In this document: piece after piece, positions 34,801 to 44,658 of the stretch
Layout: every line of letters begins with the position of its first letter
How positions within the stretch are numbered: the first letter of the stretch is position 1
Source: Oscarella lobularis
Lineage: Eukaryota; Porifera; Homoscleromorpha; Homosclerophorida; Oscarellidae
Assembly: GCF_947507565.1 (NCBI RefSeq)
Contig: NC_089191.1
Span: forward strand, 558,001-622,000
Reading direction: 5' to 3'
Length of the DNA stretch: 64,000 bases
Program-made: the position numbers and the translations under genes
Notes under the pieces: model-generated
What the model was told of the DNA's origin: nothing
Database searches by the model: none
Seen by the model: only the letters and a program-made list of their open reading frames with translations

Positions 34801-36011
34801 ATGACAACTTCGATTTCTAAAGCATTAGTTAGACCAGTTTAGAGAATTAAAATGAAAAGGTGGTAAAATGGCGTTATTGCAAACAGAGTAGCTTCCTAGT
34901 CCCAAACTGGAGGCATGCGGAAGACAACTTTGCAACATTTGTTATGTTAAACTTTAACGACTTTTCAGTTAATTAAAAAAAATTAAGCATAGGAAAATTC
35001 AATTTTTACGCAAAAATTGTCCTATGTTCGGTGAAGGGTATTATTCTTAGTGTTATCACTAAAGCGCGTATTGTCTCAATGGAATTGCCACAAATTTGCT
35101 ACAATTGTTTTTTTTTACAAATTTAAGACTTATCTCTTCTTTTAAAAAGAAGCTTTGCTAAAAGCAAAGAGAGACTTTTTTATCACGCATCATACAAACT
35201 TGACTCTGTATAAGGGTTACTAGGGGTGGCCTGATACTTATGACCGGTACTGTATATATACCCAGCGTTTCCATATACTTATCAGTAGCAGGAGCATGAG
35301 CTCTTGGCTAGGATAGAAGGGAGTTGGAAACTCTCCCCAAGGGTTTGACCACTGCCCGGTGGCCGGTCATTCTCCTCACTTGACAAGGGCTCCGGCCTTC
35401 CTAGTCCAATAGTTCCGCTGCGCCTGTGAGATACCTCTGATACCGGATAAACCTCCATAGCACCGTCTTCCGTGTGGTTTGTATCAAGTGTCGTAACTTT
35501 TTATAAATTTTTAAAAATTTGCTGCGTGAAGTGTTTAGCAGTGCAGCCTATTTGGAATCGCATCTCACTCGTTCTTGATTTCATTCTCAATTATATAGAG
35601 GATATCCCTTTCTGTTTTGCAGGGTCAGATTCTGGCCAATCTCAAAGCAATGGATTCTGACTGGTTTGCGAAGAACTACATGGGCCTCAAAGAAAAGGTA
35701 AAAAGACGCGTTCGCCCAACAAACCATCAACCTCACGGACTTGCTTTATTTAGGTCGGCAGCCTTCCTATGGAAAAATTTAACCTTTGGGGCGGATCACT
35801 ATCCATTGGGCATCCGTTCGGCGCAACTGGATGCCGCCTGGTTACAACAGCAGCTAATCGACTCGAAAAAGAAGACGGGAAGTTCGCTCTTGTTGCTGCG
35901 TGTGCTGCTGGGGGACAGGTAAAAATAGTCTACGTATTAGAGAGGCGCTTGCAGACATGAGATGCTTATTGCTAGGGTCACGCATGCATTGTGGAAAGAT
36001 ATCCCAAATGA
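31803..36011 (+). CDS. HADHB: HADHB, mitochondrial trifunctional enzyme beta subunit (3-ketoacyl-CoA thiolase)
   Basis: HADHB performs the thiolytic step of long-chain fatty-acid beta-oxidation. Exons give [59 protein letters not shown] (nucleophile Cys), [126 protein letters not shown] and AACAAGG followed by [12 protein letters not shown]. Both thiolase Cys and the GHPFGATG motif are intact. A probable presequence exon starts at ATG 31803 ([11 protein letters not shown]); the next exon is uncertain. The intron between EYHEAFA and GQILAN is ~1.9 kb, much longer than the rest, and holds a mariner-like element. The stop lies 100 bases from the DEPTOR stop, convergent. Confidence 0.88.
34317..35252. 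mobile_element. Mariner-like non-autonomous element (936 bp) in HADHB intron
   Basis: The ends form terminal inverted repeats: left CAGTACCGATCATATGTATT then AGGCCACCC; right, in complement, CAGTACCGGTCATAAGTATC then AGGCCACCCC. Both are flanked by TA (34315-34316 and 35253-35254), the target duplication of Tc1/mariner elements. The interior is AT-rich with no transposase-like frame, so it is a MITE-like or decayed element. Confidence 0.85.
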
Positions 36012-36112
36012 ACGCGTGGTATCTAATGAGATTCGAGGACATTGTACAACTGGAAAATAATAGGAGGAGGAAAAAAGGCTAGAAAGTTTCGTGTTCATAT
36101 ACATTTCTACTA

Positions 36113-37709
36113 CTAGATTTTCTTCATCGTGACGAGGGTTGCCGTGGTGGGACCAATGAGGATGAGGCGCGCCGCTTCCGTGTGGGTCGAATTGAGAACG
36201 TCTTGGCCGTTCACGGAAACGAGGTATTCACCGACCTGAGAAAAAATAAATTAATATGTAGGGGGGGGGGGGGGCTAATAATCAACATTGAATTTAGTTA
36301 TACATGTACCGTTAGTCCTGCAACTGCCGCTGGGCCAGATGGGTCCACGGTGTGCACGTGGACAGGTTGAGCTCCGCGTATCACAAATCCATACCCAACA
36401 GGATCGCTGGCCACCTAAAACAAATACGTCTAATTAAAAAATGCCTCTTGGGACATTTTTTATCACTACCCCCTCACCTTCACAGTTTTCTTCGTGAACG
36501 GAGCTCCAGATGCCATCAGTTGATCGACGGTCACAGGTTGCGCAACCGGTTCTAGAGAAAAAAAAGAATCAATTAATTGAACCCAATCCCCCGACACGTG
36601 ACAATCCGTGCCTTCGGACGGCGACGGCACGGGCATAGGCTTCCTATCACTCGAAGCGGGATACATAGGCGTATAGGTAGCCTCCTCCTCTTCGCTTTGC
36701 GAGGGCGCTTCCGCGCGTGTACCCGTTACCGCGCCCGTTCCCGCTCCCGTTCCATTGACCGTTCCCTTTCGACTTCGCTGCTCTTTCGTGCTGCGACGAA
36801 CGCGCGGCGACATGCTCTTGAGAAGGCTCAATACGTCGGAGAATTTCTTCGCTTCCGTCTCGTCGTTTTTGAATCGATAGAAAAGATGTTCGTCTCGGAA
36901 GTGATGATCGTCGCAAACTGTTCGAAAATTAGGGGGGAAATGGATGCTTCTAGGATTTCTTTCCTGTTTACCGTGATGAATGACGCCGGCTTCCAAGAGC
37001 TCTCGACCTTCCTTCACGCCTTCGTCGCGCGACGGAACGTCGCCGTTGGCGATCAACCAATCGACGAATTCTTTACCTACGAAGCATTTTTTGTACGTTT
37101 TCAAGTGATACTTCCTATCCTTGATCATGTTCTTGTCTTTCTTGAGACTGCAAGTGACAAAAAAAGAAGTCCCGCCCCTTTTTCCCTTTACGACGTTTTT
37201 TAGCGTACGTACCGACTGTAGAGTCTTTGTCCGCGCGCAAACGCGATCGCATCGGATTCCTCCGGATACGTTCCGTCGTCCTTGCGGAAACGATAGAACA
37301 GAAAATCGTCCTTGAAGTCGTGATCGTCGCAAACTGACGAAGGCAAAACGTAAGAAGAGGGAAAGGGGGCCTCACTTCCGCCTAAGGCGCGATATCGCCT
37401 TCGTCTCTCTTTCCCCCGCTCACCGTGATGAAGTACGTTGTAATCCTGAAGCGTTCGCATCACTTCGACGGCCTGCTCGCGCGATTCGGCTTCGCGATTC
37501 TTGAGCAGCCAATCGACGACCTCCTGACCGACGAAGCAGCTGGGATAGAGTTTCAAATGATAGCGACGATCCTTGATAAGCGAATCGTCGCTCGCATGAA
37601 GCCGTTCGCGCAGTTCTTCGCCAATTGCCATGATGTCCATCCTGCGTTGCGACGAATGCCCGACTGTACAGCCGCTCACTCCACGGGATTCTGTCCGATG
37701 ACGTTGCAT
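36113..37709 (-). CDS. DEPTOR: DEPTOR, mTOR-interacting protein with two DEP domains and a PDZ domain
   Basis: DEPTOR binds and inhibits mTOR in both TOR complexes. The first DEP domain reads LIKDRRYHLKLYPSCFVGQE, VVDWLLKN and, after a splice, VCDDHDFKDDFLFYRFRKDD with FARGQRLYSR. The second DEP reads MIKDRKYHLKTYKKCFVGKE, FVDWLIANG and VCDDHHFRDEHLFYRFKND. A Ser/Thr/Pro linker, where human DEPTOR is phosphorylated, leads to VTVDQLMASGAPFTKKTVKV. The PDZ domain follows: ASDPVGYGFVIRGAQPVHVH, DPSGPAAVAGLTV and GEYLVSVNGQDVLNSTHTEA, ending VTMKKI. Two in-frame ATGs (37709 and 37640) could start it. An intron carries a 14-base G run near 36260. Domain order and length match human DEPTOR. Confidence 0.92.
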
Positions 37710-37739
37710 GGCCGGCCCTTTTTTTCGTTCTAGACGCGT

Positions 37740-38020
37740 CGCCGAATAAGGGTCATACGGGCGTGACCTTACCTAATGTGCCGGAAGTTGCTTTTGAGGA
37801 GGGACGCGTTGCCCTGGTGTGTACACATCATTGCCATAGTTTGCTCGTAAACATAAACAACCACATCTGTTCTACTACGTATTGTCTTGATGCCGCCGCT
37901 CGTGGTCGTTGTGCGTTATGTAGCAGGTTACGTTGTTGCCAAAGATGGCGTTCTGCCTGGACAGTCCTCGGCTATACATAAACAATACGGGTCATTGTGC
38001 AGTACATAGTTTCTTTCTTC
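37740..38020. other. Intergenic, DEPTOR start to ankyrin gene 3' end
   Basis: Nothing recognisable apart from probable promoter and 3' UTR sequence. Confidence 0.4.
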
Positions 38021-39483
38021 TTACATCATCTCTTCTGAGACTCTCAGCCTTGACATGCTGATGTGGTATAGCAGAGATCGTTTTAGCCAATAATCATATG
38101 TTCTAATACGTGCAAGTACCTCAAGCTCCTTCTCCAACCTCAAAACATGTGACTGTAGTTCTCTCAGGTGCTAAATAAGCACAAACTGGAGACTTTTTCA
38201 AGTAGCACTTTATCCTATGTACCAGTTTAATTGTTTGATTATTCTCCTTGCAAATCTGGCAGCAAGTCTAAATTGATGAGGCTATAACTTCCAATACCTC
38301 TAAAAAATATGGGCTAACGTACCTCTGATTTTTCAGAAGCCTCGAATTTTCCTAAGATTAGTCACCAATTGTAGAGTACAGAATTTCAAATCATCTTACC
38401 TGCGTAAGCTTCCATGAGTTTAGTGACTGCTACCTGGCTCCCTTTCTGTCCAGCTTCAATGGGAGATCCTTCAGGCGTTCGATGACAAGGATTGGCTCCT
38501 CGTTCGAGCAACAATTTGACGCAGATTGATGCTCCCCTTTTAGCAGCAAACCAAAGCGGAGTTCTTCCCACCTGATCTTTTTTATCTACAGGCACATCGG
38601 AATCAAGTAAATATTGAACAATTTCAGCGTTTCCGCAGTTGGCTGCGTGATGCAAGGGCGATCCAATCCACGTGATGCAGTTAGGATTTGCTCCCTTTTC
38701 GATTAGTTTCTTGCACGCTTCTACATCTTTACTTGATCCAGCCGCCCAGCAGAGCAAGTCATTCATCCAAAATTGCTCCTCGCTCTTTTCAAGATCTAAA
38801 TTTCTCTTATCGCCCTTTGCTAGCTCATTCCAAAAAAGAGTGAGAACGTTCTCCGTTCTAGCTCAAGTCTCACGTCAAAAATCTACCAATTTCGAAATCG
38901 TTCTAACACTGACCTTGAGTGCTTTCCACTTTGGAGTTCCGTTACGTACGCAGAAACGACGTCGTTGGTTTGTTTCCAAGACGAGCAACGTTGATAGCTT
39001 GCGTTATTCGAAATGAGCCATTCAATGCAATCAAGTTCGTTAGCAATAACCGTCCAGAAAAGAGGTGTAAGCCCGTGGTCATCTTTGATGTCGACCGGAA
39101 CGTTTTTTGATTTCAGAAGAACGTCAATTACCTGAAGGAGACCTCGCGCGGACGCGCAGTGGAGAGCCGTTTTTCCCGCTAGTTTCCACGTTGGATCGGC
39201 TCCATTAGCGCAGAGGTATTTGCAGACGGCAACATTGTCCTTATAGGAGGCCCACCATAGGAGAGCGTTCTTGCATTCCTGAACAATTTGGGAAGTAGAG
39301 ACGTCGCTCAGCCGACTGCAAACCGACGACGTCGGTTCCTGAAGTGATTCCAGATGCTGTATGACAGCGTCAACGGTGCAGTTGCCAACACTTGAGAAAA
39401 GTGACAGTAGACCATTACGCAATGGCGTCAAACGGTAGTAGACAAGCAAGACCTTACTCTAGTGTAAAATGATGCGTAGCCAT
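38021..39483 (-). CDS. Ankyrin-repeat protein with short C-terminal coiled coil
   Basis: The model joins ATG 39483 (MATHHFTL, exon 39458-39483), an exon ending at 38914, an exon 38400-38857, a 29-base exon 38323-38351 and the last exon 38021-38170; the joins checked preserve frame. Six or so ankyrin repeats are visible: CKNALLWWASYKDNVAVCKY, GKTALHCASARGLLQVIDVL, HGLTPLFWTVIANELDCIEW, MNDLLCWAAGSSKDVEACKK, WIGSPLHHAANCGNAEIVQY and VGRTPLWFAAKRGASICVKL. The tail is HLRELQSHVLRLEKELE, a short coiled coil, ending RVSEEMM. The intron at 38858-38913 is only 56 bases. No orthologue is recognised. Head-to-head with the stathmin-domain gene. Confidence 0.75.
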
Positions 39484-39880
39484 ATCTCGTTTTAGATAGA
39501 GCTAAGACGTGCAGTAAGTAGAACAACGCTACAGTTCACAAAGGTCACGGATGATATGATCGAGACGGGGGTAACTCCCTTCTATTATTAGACTCATTAT
39601 CTCGAAATTATAAGAAGAAACGGCATTCGAAATTTGAATTCGTCGATGCGTCTAGAGTCCGTGGACTAGCACGTTGACGTCATAGATGTCCATGCATAAA
39701 CCAAAATATAATCCGGGTATCACGTGCCCGTTTCCACGATACATCGTTTTGTTTATACCGCGTCGTCAACAAAGGCCCACACAGTTGCGTCTGTACGTCA
39801 GTTGCCAAGGCAGAGCCGAGTTGAACGGGTCGGGTCGTTGACGCACGTTTCCACAGCAGTACCTGATTGCACGAAAAAAA

Positions 39881-40906
39881 ATGGGTTGCGGTTCATCTCA
39901 AGCTGCAGCAACAGTGCAGGTCAAGCCCTGCAACGCACCGACTACAAAACCGGCGCAGGACCAATCGCGTCCCCAATCGAGTCGATCAAACCGCTTCAGT
40001 CGCAGCATGCAATCGCTGAAGGCGAGGAAAGAATCGTTGGCCGCGACAGAGTCGATGTCGTCGATGAGCGACGTTGGACAGCGAAGCGGCGAAACAAGCG
40101 CTCGAACGTCGGCTCGAACGATCGATTCCGGCCTAGGCGAGGCAACACGAAGCGCTCACGGACACCAGATATCTGAAGAAGCGTCAGAATCGAATTTTCA
40201 CGTCGAGGGAGACCGAAACCCAGGTTTGTATACGCGCGTTGCCAGGGGCTTTGACCCGGCGCACCACGTGAGTCATTACCATCGACGCACTTCCGCCTTT
40301 TTCCAGATTTGACCGTTTCTGGCACGAGTCTGACGCGTCGTACTGACTCGAAGAAGAAATCCGGCGTCGATGCACCCGAAGCGGAGGGCATGAGTGTCGT
40401 CGAGCGTCCGGCATCTCGCAGCGGACGGGCTTTTGATATTACGTTCGGTGGCGAGGAGACTACAACCAAACGAGCGCTGCCGCCGCCGAAGTTGGCGAAG
40501 CTGGAGGCACGGCAAAAGAAGAGGAGGGAATTGACGCGAGAGGAGTTGGAGGAGAGATTGAGAAAGGCCGAAGAGAGAAGACAGGCACGTTGATAAAGAC
40601 TTCGATCGCGCTATTGGTAGTTTGATCTGTCTTTTGCTTTAGGAATTGGAGAAGAGACTTTTGGAGAAGATCGCTCAGCAGAATGACAAGGAAAAGAAGG
40701 TGCACGGTGCTCTGGAAGGTTTTGCTCAAATGCAAAATAAAAAAGTGGAGAAGTTTGCGGAAAATCTCGAAAAGAGCAAGGAGAATCGAGAGGCTTACTT
40801 GAAGAGTTTGCGTGACCGGCTCAAGGCAAAGGAGGAGCATGCGCGAGTAGTGAGAGAAAACAAACGAAATGCATTACCGCTAAGGGAAGCGCAGGAAGCG
40901 AGGTAG
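39881..40906 (+). CDS. STMND1: Stathmin-domain protein with acylated N-terminus (STMND1-like)
   Basis: Stathmins bind tubulin dimers and promote microtubule disassembly. Exon 1 (39881-40223) starts MGCGSSQ, a myristoylation plus palmitoylation signal, then a long Ser-rich region. Exon 2 (40307-40584) contains AFDITFGGEE, the short N-terminal strand of the stathmin fold, LPPPKLAKLEARQKKRRELT and REELEERLRKAEERRQ. Exon 3 (40643-40906) continues ELEKRLLEKIAQQNDKEKKV and KFAENLEKSKENREAYLKSL, the long tubulin-binding helix with the family signature KENREA. The intron at 40585-40642 starts with GC rather than GT; only the GC donor keeps the helix in frame. The MGC start and long N-terminal region resemble STMND1 more than STMN1-4. 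Confidence 0.87.
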
Positions 40907-41084
40907 ATAAGACAACTATTTTTTTCTATTGACACAATCTGTTATCAATACATTCACCCTGAGAAAAGCTAAAAAGGACTGATTTGCCCGCGAAGCGCAC
41001 ATTGCGCGCATCCACCCCGCGGACACTCCCGCGGAGACAGCGGACGTATCTAAGCAACGCGCGTTAGTAGTATTTACGTCAACA

Positions 41085-42473
41085 ATGTTCTGCAGCGTTC
41101 TTAGCCGCCTGTTCACGGCGGCACTGCTCCTCGCTACTCTCTCGCATCATCACGAAGACGCAGACTTTTATCCGTCGTCGAAATTGCGCGTGGGACCTGC
41201 GCAAAGCCTAGAATGGGATCCGAACGGCTACCTCATCTTTTGCCCGTGCATGGGTAACGAAACCGAATCAAATCGATTTCAATGCACAGTTTGAACTGCG
41301 CTAGGTCGCTTCGGCAATCAGGCCGAGCATTATTTAGGCAGTCTACGCGTAGCGAAAGAAATCAATCGAACGCTAATTCTACCCCCTTGGAGATCATACG
41401 TACGGTCCCAAAAACTCTAAGAACTCCACGCGTTTCATTTTCAATTTTGTTTCAGAAAAATATTCCTTTTACTGACTGGTTTAAATTGGAGCCCGTGCGC
41501 GCCTATCATCGCGTCGTAACGGCCCACGATTTCATGGAGTTTCTCGCTCCGGAACATTGGCCGCCCGAGAAGCGAATCGGACACTGCTGGAACTTTCCCA
41601 AGAACAAGTGCGAAATGAAAGCGGGAAATCCGTTTGGGCCCTTCTGGGACGAATTGGGGATCGATTTTGCGGAGGAGCAGAACTATCGGCTGGGGAATGA
41701 CATGGATAATCCTCAAGTCGTTCGAGAGTGGAAGGAAAGGTAAAAATAACTGTCAACCTCGTTTCCTTCTAAATATTATTTTTTGATGCATGACATCCTT
41801 TTGTGTAGATTTCCTCCTGATATGCATCCTGTGGTCGCTTTGAAGGGAGCTCCCGCTAAGTTCCCAATTGCTGCATCGAATCGGAATATTCAACGCCACT
41901 TCATATGGTCTGATGCCATTGAAAGAGAGATCAAGGAAAAGTTTACGGCTGAGCGCCCATTCGTGGGAATACACCTGAGAAACGGGCAAGACTGGGTACG
42001 TAACCTCAGCCTTTCCCATTATCAAATGCTCACATTTAACGTTATTCTTTTTTTCACAGGTAAACTCTTGTAACCATGCTGGTGATATACCTCAATTCTT
42101 TGCTTCGCCGCAGTGCCTCAGCTCGGCTCAACGCGTCACCAAGGATCTGTGCATGCCTTCGATCGAAGAGATAGTCAGTCACACCCGCGAGGCCGTCATT
42201 CGCGTTCGAGCAAAGACCGTCTACATTGCGACGGATAATAATCCTTATTTGGATGAGCTTCGCGCTGGCCTGCAGGACTTTGACGACGTCGTGTTGCTTC
42301 ATCTCAATCCATGGCTTCCACAAATTGATTTGGCTATACTGGGTCGCGCTGATCATTTTATAGGCAATTGCGTGTCGAGTTTCACAGCGTTTGTCAAACG
42401 AGAGCGCGATGCACAGAACAGAACGTCGACGTTTTGGAGTTTTAATAGGCCAGGGGACGTCTCTGGGAAATAA
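41085..42473 (+). CDS. POFUT1: POFUT1, GDP-fucose protein O-fucosyltransferase 1
   Basis: POFUT1 adds O-fucose to EGF repeats of Notch and other proteins in the ER. The start [20 protein letters not shown] is a signal peptide. Exons read [13 protein letters not shown] joined to [76 protein letters not shown] (HLRNG, GDP-fucose-binding Arg), [16 protein letters not shown] and [20 protein letters not shown] with [20 protein letters not shown]. These are the GT65 landmarks in order. The C-terminus ends RPGDVSGK and lacks an RDEF/KDEL-type ER retention signal, unlike the human enzyme. About 180 bases downstream of the stathmin-domain gene, same strand. Confidence 0.93.
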
Positions 42474-42538
42474 TCAAAATTCTCCACTTTTCACTTCTAC
42501 TTTGCGTTTATCATACTGTAGTCCTTTAGGTTTATTAA

Positions 42539-43084
42539 CTAGAGAATGATGGCCTGGTGCTGGCCATCATGCATAGCCTCCCACCGCTTACAATACGCGA
42601 GCGCCTTAGATAATGTGACGTCATAAAATTTCACGCTATCATAATTCACGTTGTTGTATATATTACAGCTCACACATAGTGTACTGTACGTACATACATA
42701 GGGCTCATGTTTAGGATCCTAATTAGGCATTCTCTGATACTGGCTTTGAAGTTTATTGTATGTGTAGGTACGTGTACGGGTCATATTTACTGTTACCCGT
42801 ACACGCGTACATACCCACGCATATACTGTACATGAGTGGATAGGATTGATTGTGACGTCAGAGTGTGACAATCAAAACCGTCGTTTCGCCTTCTCAGCGC
42901 ATTTATAAAACGGAAAATACCACCGAACAATTTCTAACAGGGATTTCTAAGCATTTTATCCGTTTATCAAAGAAAAAACACTTTATTCGCGCCGTAAATA
43001 GCCTTTTTTGGATCACCGTTTCAGACCCCATGTTGCGCATGCGCTTTACAAAGTAAGGGTTTTTCTTATGTGACGTCACAATAC
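42539..43084 (-). mobile_element. Helitron-like non-autonomous element A, truncated
   Basis: Read on the minus strand it ends with a hairpin (stem GATGGCC/GGCCATC, plus coordinates 42548-42568), then ATTCTCTAG followed by a T outside, the hairpin-then-CTRR ending of Helitrons. It is clearly related to element B at 43176-44576 over about 320 bases, from GTACGGGTCATATTT to GTGACGTCACAATAC. The match stops at 43084, 11 bases before the duplicated MATCAP segment begins, so the 5' end is missing. No coding capacity. Confidence 0.65.
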
Positions 43085-43095
43085 AGTGTCTCTTC

Positions 43096-43179
43096 TTAGA
43101 GACGAGCGAAAATATAAGGAGCATTGGGATGACATTATGACGACCAATGAAATAACAGAAGAAAAGCTGCTTCAACTAG
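43096..43179 (+). pseudogene. MATCAP last-exon fragment (duplicate)
   Basis: These 84 bases match, in inverted orientation, the end of the MATCAP coding sequence at 1299-1390 (DERKYKEH..DIMTTNEITE, then EKLLQL), with LED changed to WDD. No upstream exons are present, so it is a remnant. The Helitron-like element B interrupts it just before the expected stop codon. Confidence 0.85.
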
Positions 43180-44576
43180 AGAATGATGGCCCGGTGTTCA
43201 CCGTGTTGCCATCATGCAGAGCCTCCCACCGCTTACCGTACGCGAGTGCATAACATAGTGTGACGTCATAGTTTTTATGCTGTCTCATATTCACGTTGTC
43301 ATTACAGCCGTTAGCTACTACTAGTACAGCTCAGTCCTACCTACATACTGTAAATACAGTACTTGCATGATTGCTGTGTTTTCCTAATTAGGCGCTTTTC
43401 TGACGTACAGTACAGGGCACAGTACAGTGCGTGCCAGCATAAATGGCCACAAAACGCGCGCTAAGATCACTGTAGATCACTCGCTGCAAGACATACAGTG
43501 TCACTGTGTGTCAACGAAAATCACTCTAATGCCTATTTTAAACAGGGATGTCAGTTTGACTTTTGTGGGACGTACTCCCAAAGATTTAAATTTTTTGCAA
43601 GTTGAGCGCGCGCTAATTTTGTAAAGGAAAGAACATTTTCAAATTCGCCGATAATAAATTTCTAAACAATGCACGTGAGAAGCCATTTATAGAGTGACTT
43701 TCTTTCTAACTTGATCCCTAACGGAAAAAAATGCATTTCTATTTACGTCACGTGACATCCGTTTCTTTCCACCGAATTACTGTATTGAAAATCAAAGATA
43801 ATGAAGTTTTAGAAAATGGTATAAAGTGACAGATGAGTTTATGAAAGCCGTCATATGTTGTTTGAAACTGGAAAAAAACGAACTTTTCTGTGTTCATAGC
43901 AAAACGTATAGAAACGTTGTCTGCGGTGAAATCAAAACCGTTTTCTTACAAAATAGACGTAAATAGAAATGCTAGACTTCATTGGAAATCCTTGATGTGA
44001 CGATCAAACGTCAAAACTACGCCAAATGTAAACTACGCTCTGAATTCCTCGCGCGCTACTAAAAGTCCCGTTTGGCCATTTATGCTGGCACGCACTGTAC
44101 TGTATTTGATAATGTGCTCTGTATTTGAGGAGGACCTATGCATGTGTACGGGTCATATTTCCTGTTACCCGTACACGCGTACATACCCACCCATATACTG
44201 TACATGTGACTGGATACTTTTGATTGTGACGTCAGAGCGTGACAATCAAAACTGTCGTTTCGGTTTCTCAGCGCATTTTTAACACGGAAAATAGCACAGA
44301 TCAATTGGAAATAAGGGTTTCTACGCATTTTTTCCGATTATGAAAGAAAAAACGCTTTATTCGCGCCGTAAATCGCCTTTTTCGGGTCACCGTTTTCGGC
44401 CCTATGTCACGCATGCGCTTTACAAAGTGAGGGTTTTTCTTATGTGACGTCACAATACGGAGCGAACAGACACACAGACAGACATACAGACACTTCCGGT
44501 CCTAAGATCACGTTTGAGAGAGCCTCCCTCCGCCGTTATACGGGCTCCACCCGTACAACTCTGGTGGTCGGCTCCA
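43176..44576 (-). mobile_element. Helitron-like non-autonomous element B (1401 bp)
   Basis: Comparison with the uninterrupted copy at 1295-1320 shows a clean insertion. The host reads CTAATTGAAGC in copy 1; here, on the minus strand, it reads CTAA, then TGGAGCCGACC...ATTCTCTAG, then TTGAAGC. The insertion therefore falls between A and T, has no target-site duplication, and ends in CTAG preceded by a hairpin (GATGGC/GCCATC with an inner CGGTG/CACCG stem), all Helitron hallmarks. The 5' end is TG rather than the canonical TC. A second hairpin (TACGGG/CCCGTA) lies near the 5' end. No Rep/helicase frame is present. Confidence 0.75.
43425..44097. mobile_element. Nested mariner-like MITE (673 bp) inside element B
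   Basis: The terminal inverted repeats begin CAGTGCGTGCCAGCATAAAT then GGCC on both ends and are flanked by TA (43423-43424 and 44098-44099). No transposase frame. Element A lacks this insert at the matching place, which explains most of the size difference between A and B. Confidence 0.83.
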
Positions 44577-44658
44577 TTAGATTTATAGAAATTTATAGAT
44601 TGAATTTTTAAATAATTTCATAGTCGGGACTTCGTGATCTGTGCACGTGACAACTAGC

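Noticed and set aside
35280-35460. Possible tRNA or SINE-like sequence after the mariner-like element
   Set aside because: No A/B box pair or cloverleaf could be formed by eye.
36466-37332. Single long 288-codon frame as the DEPTOR second half start
   Set aside because: It reads through introns (for example before the second DEP and around IHFPPNF); the conserved DEP blocks need splicing.
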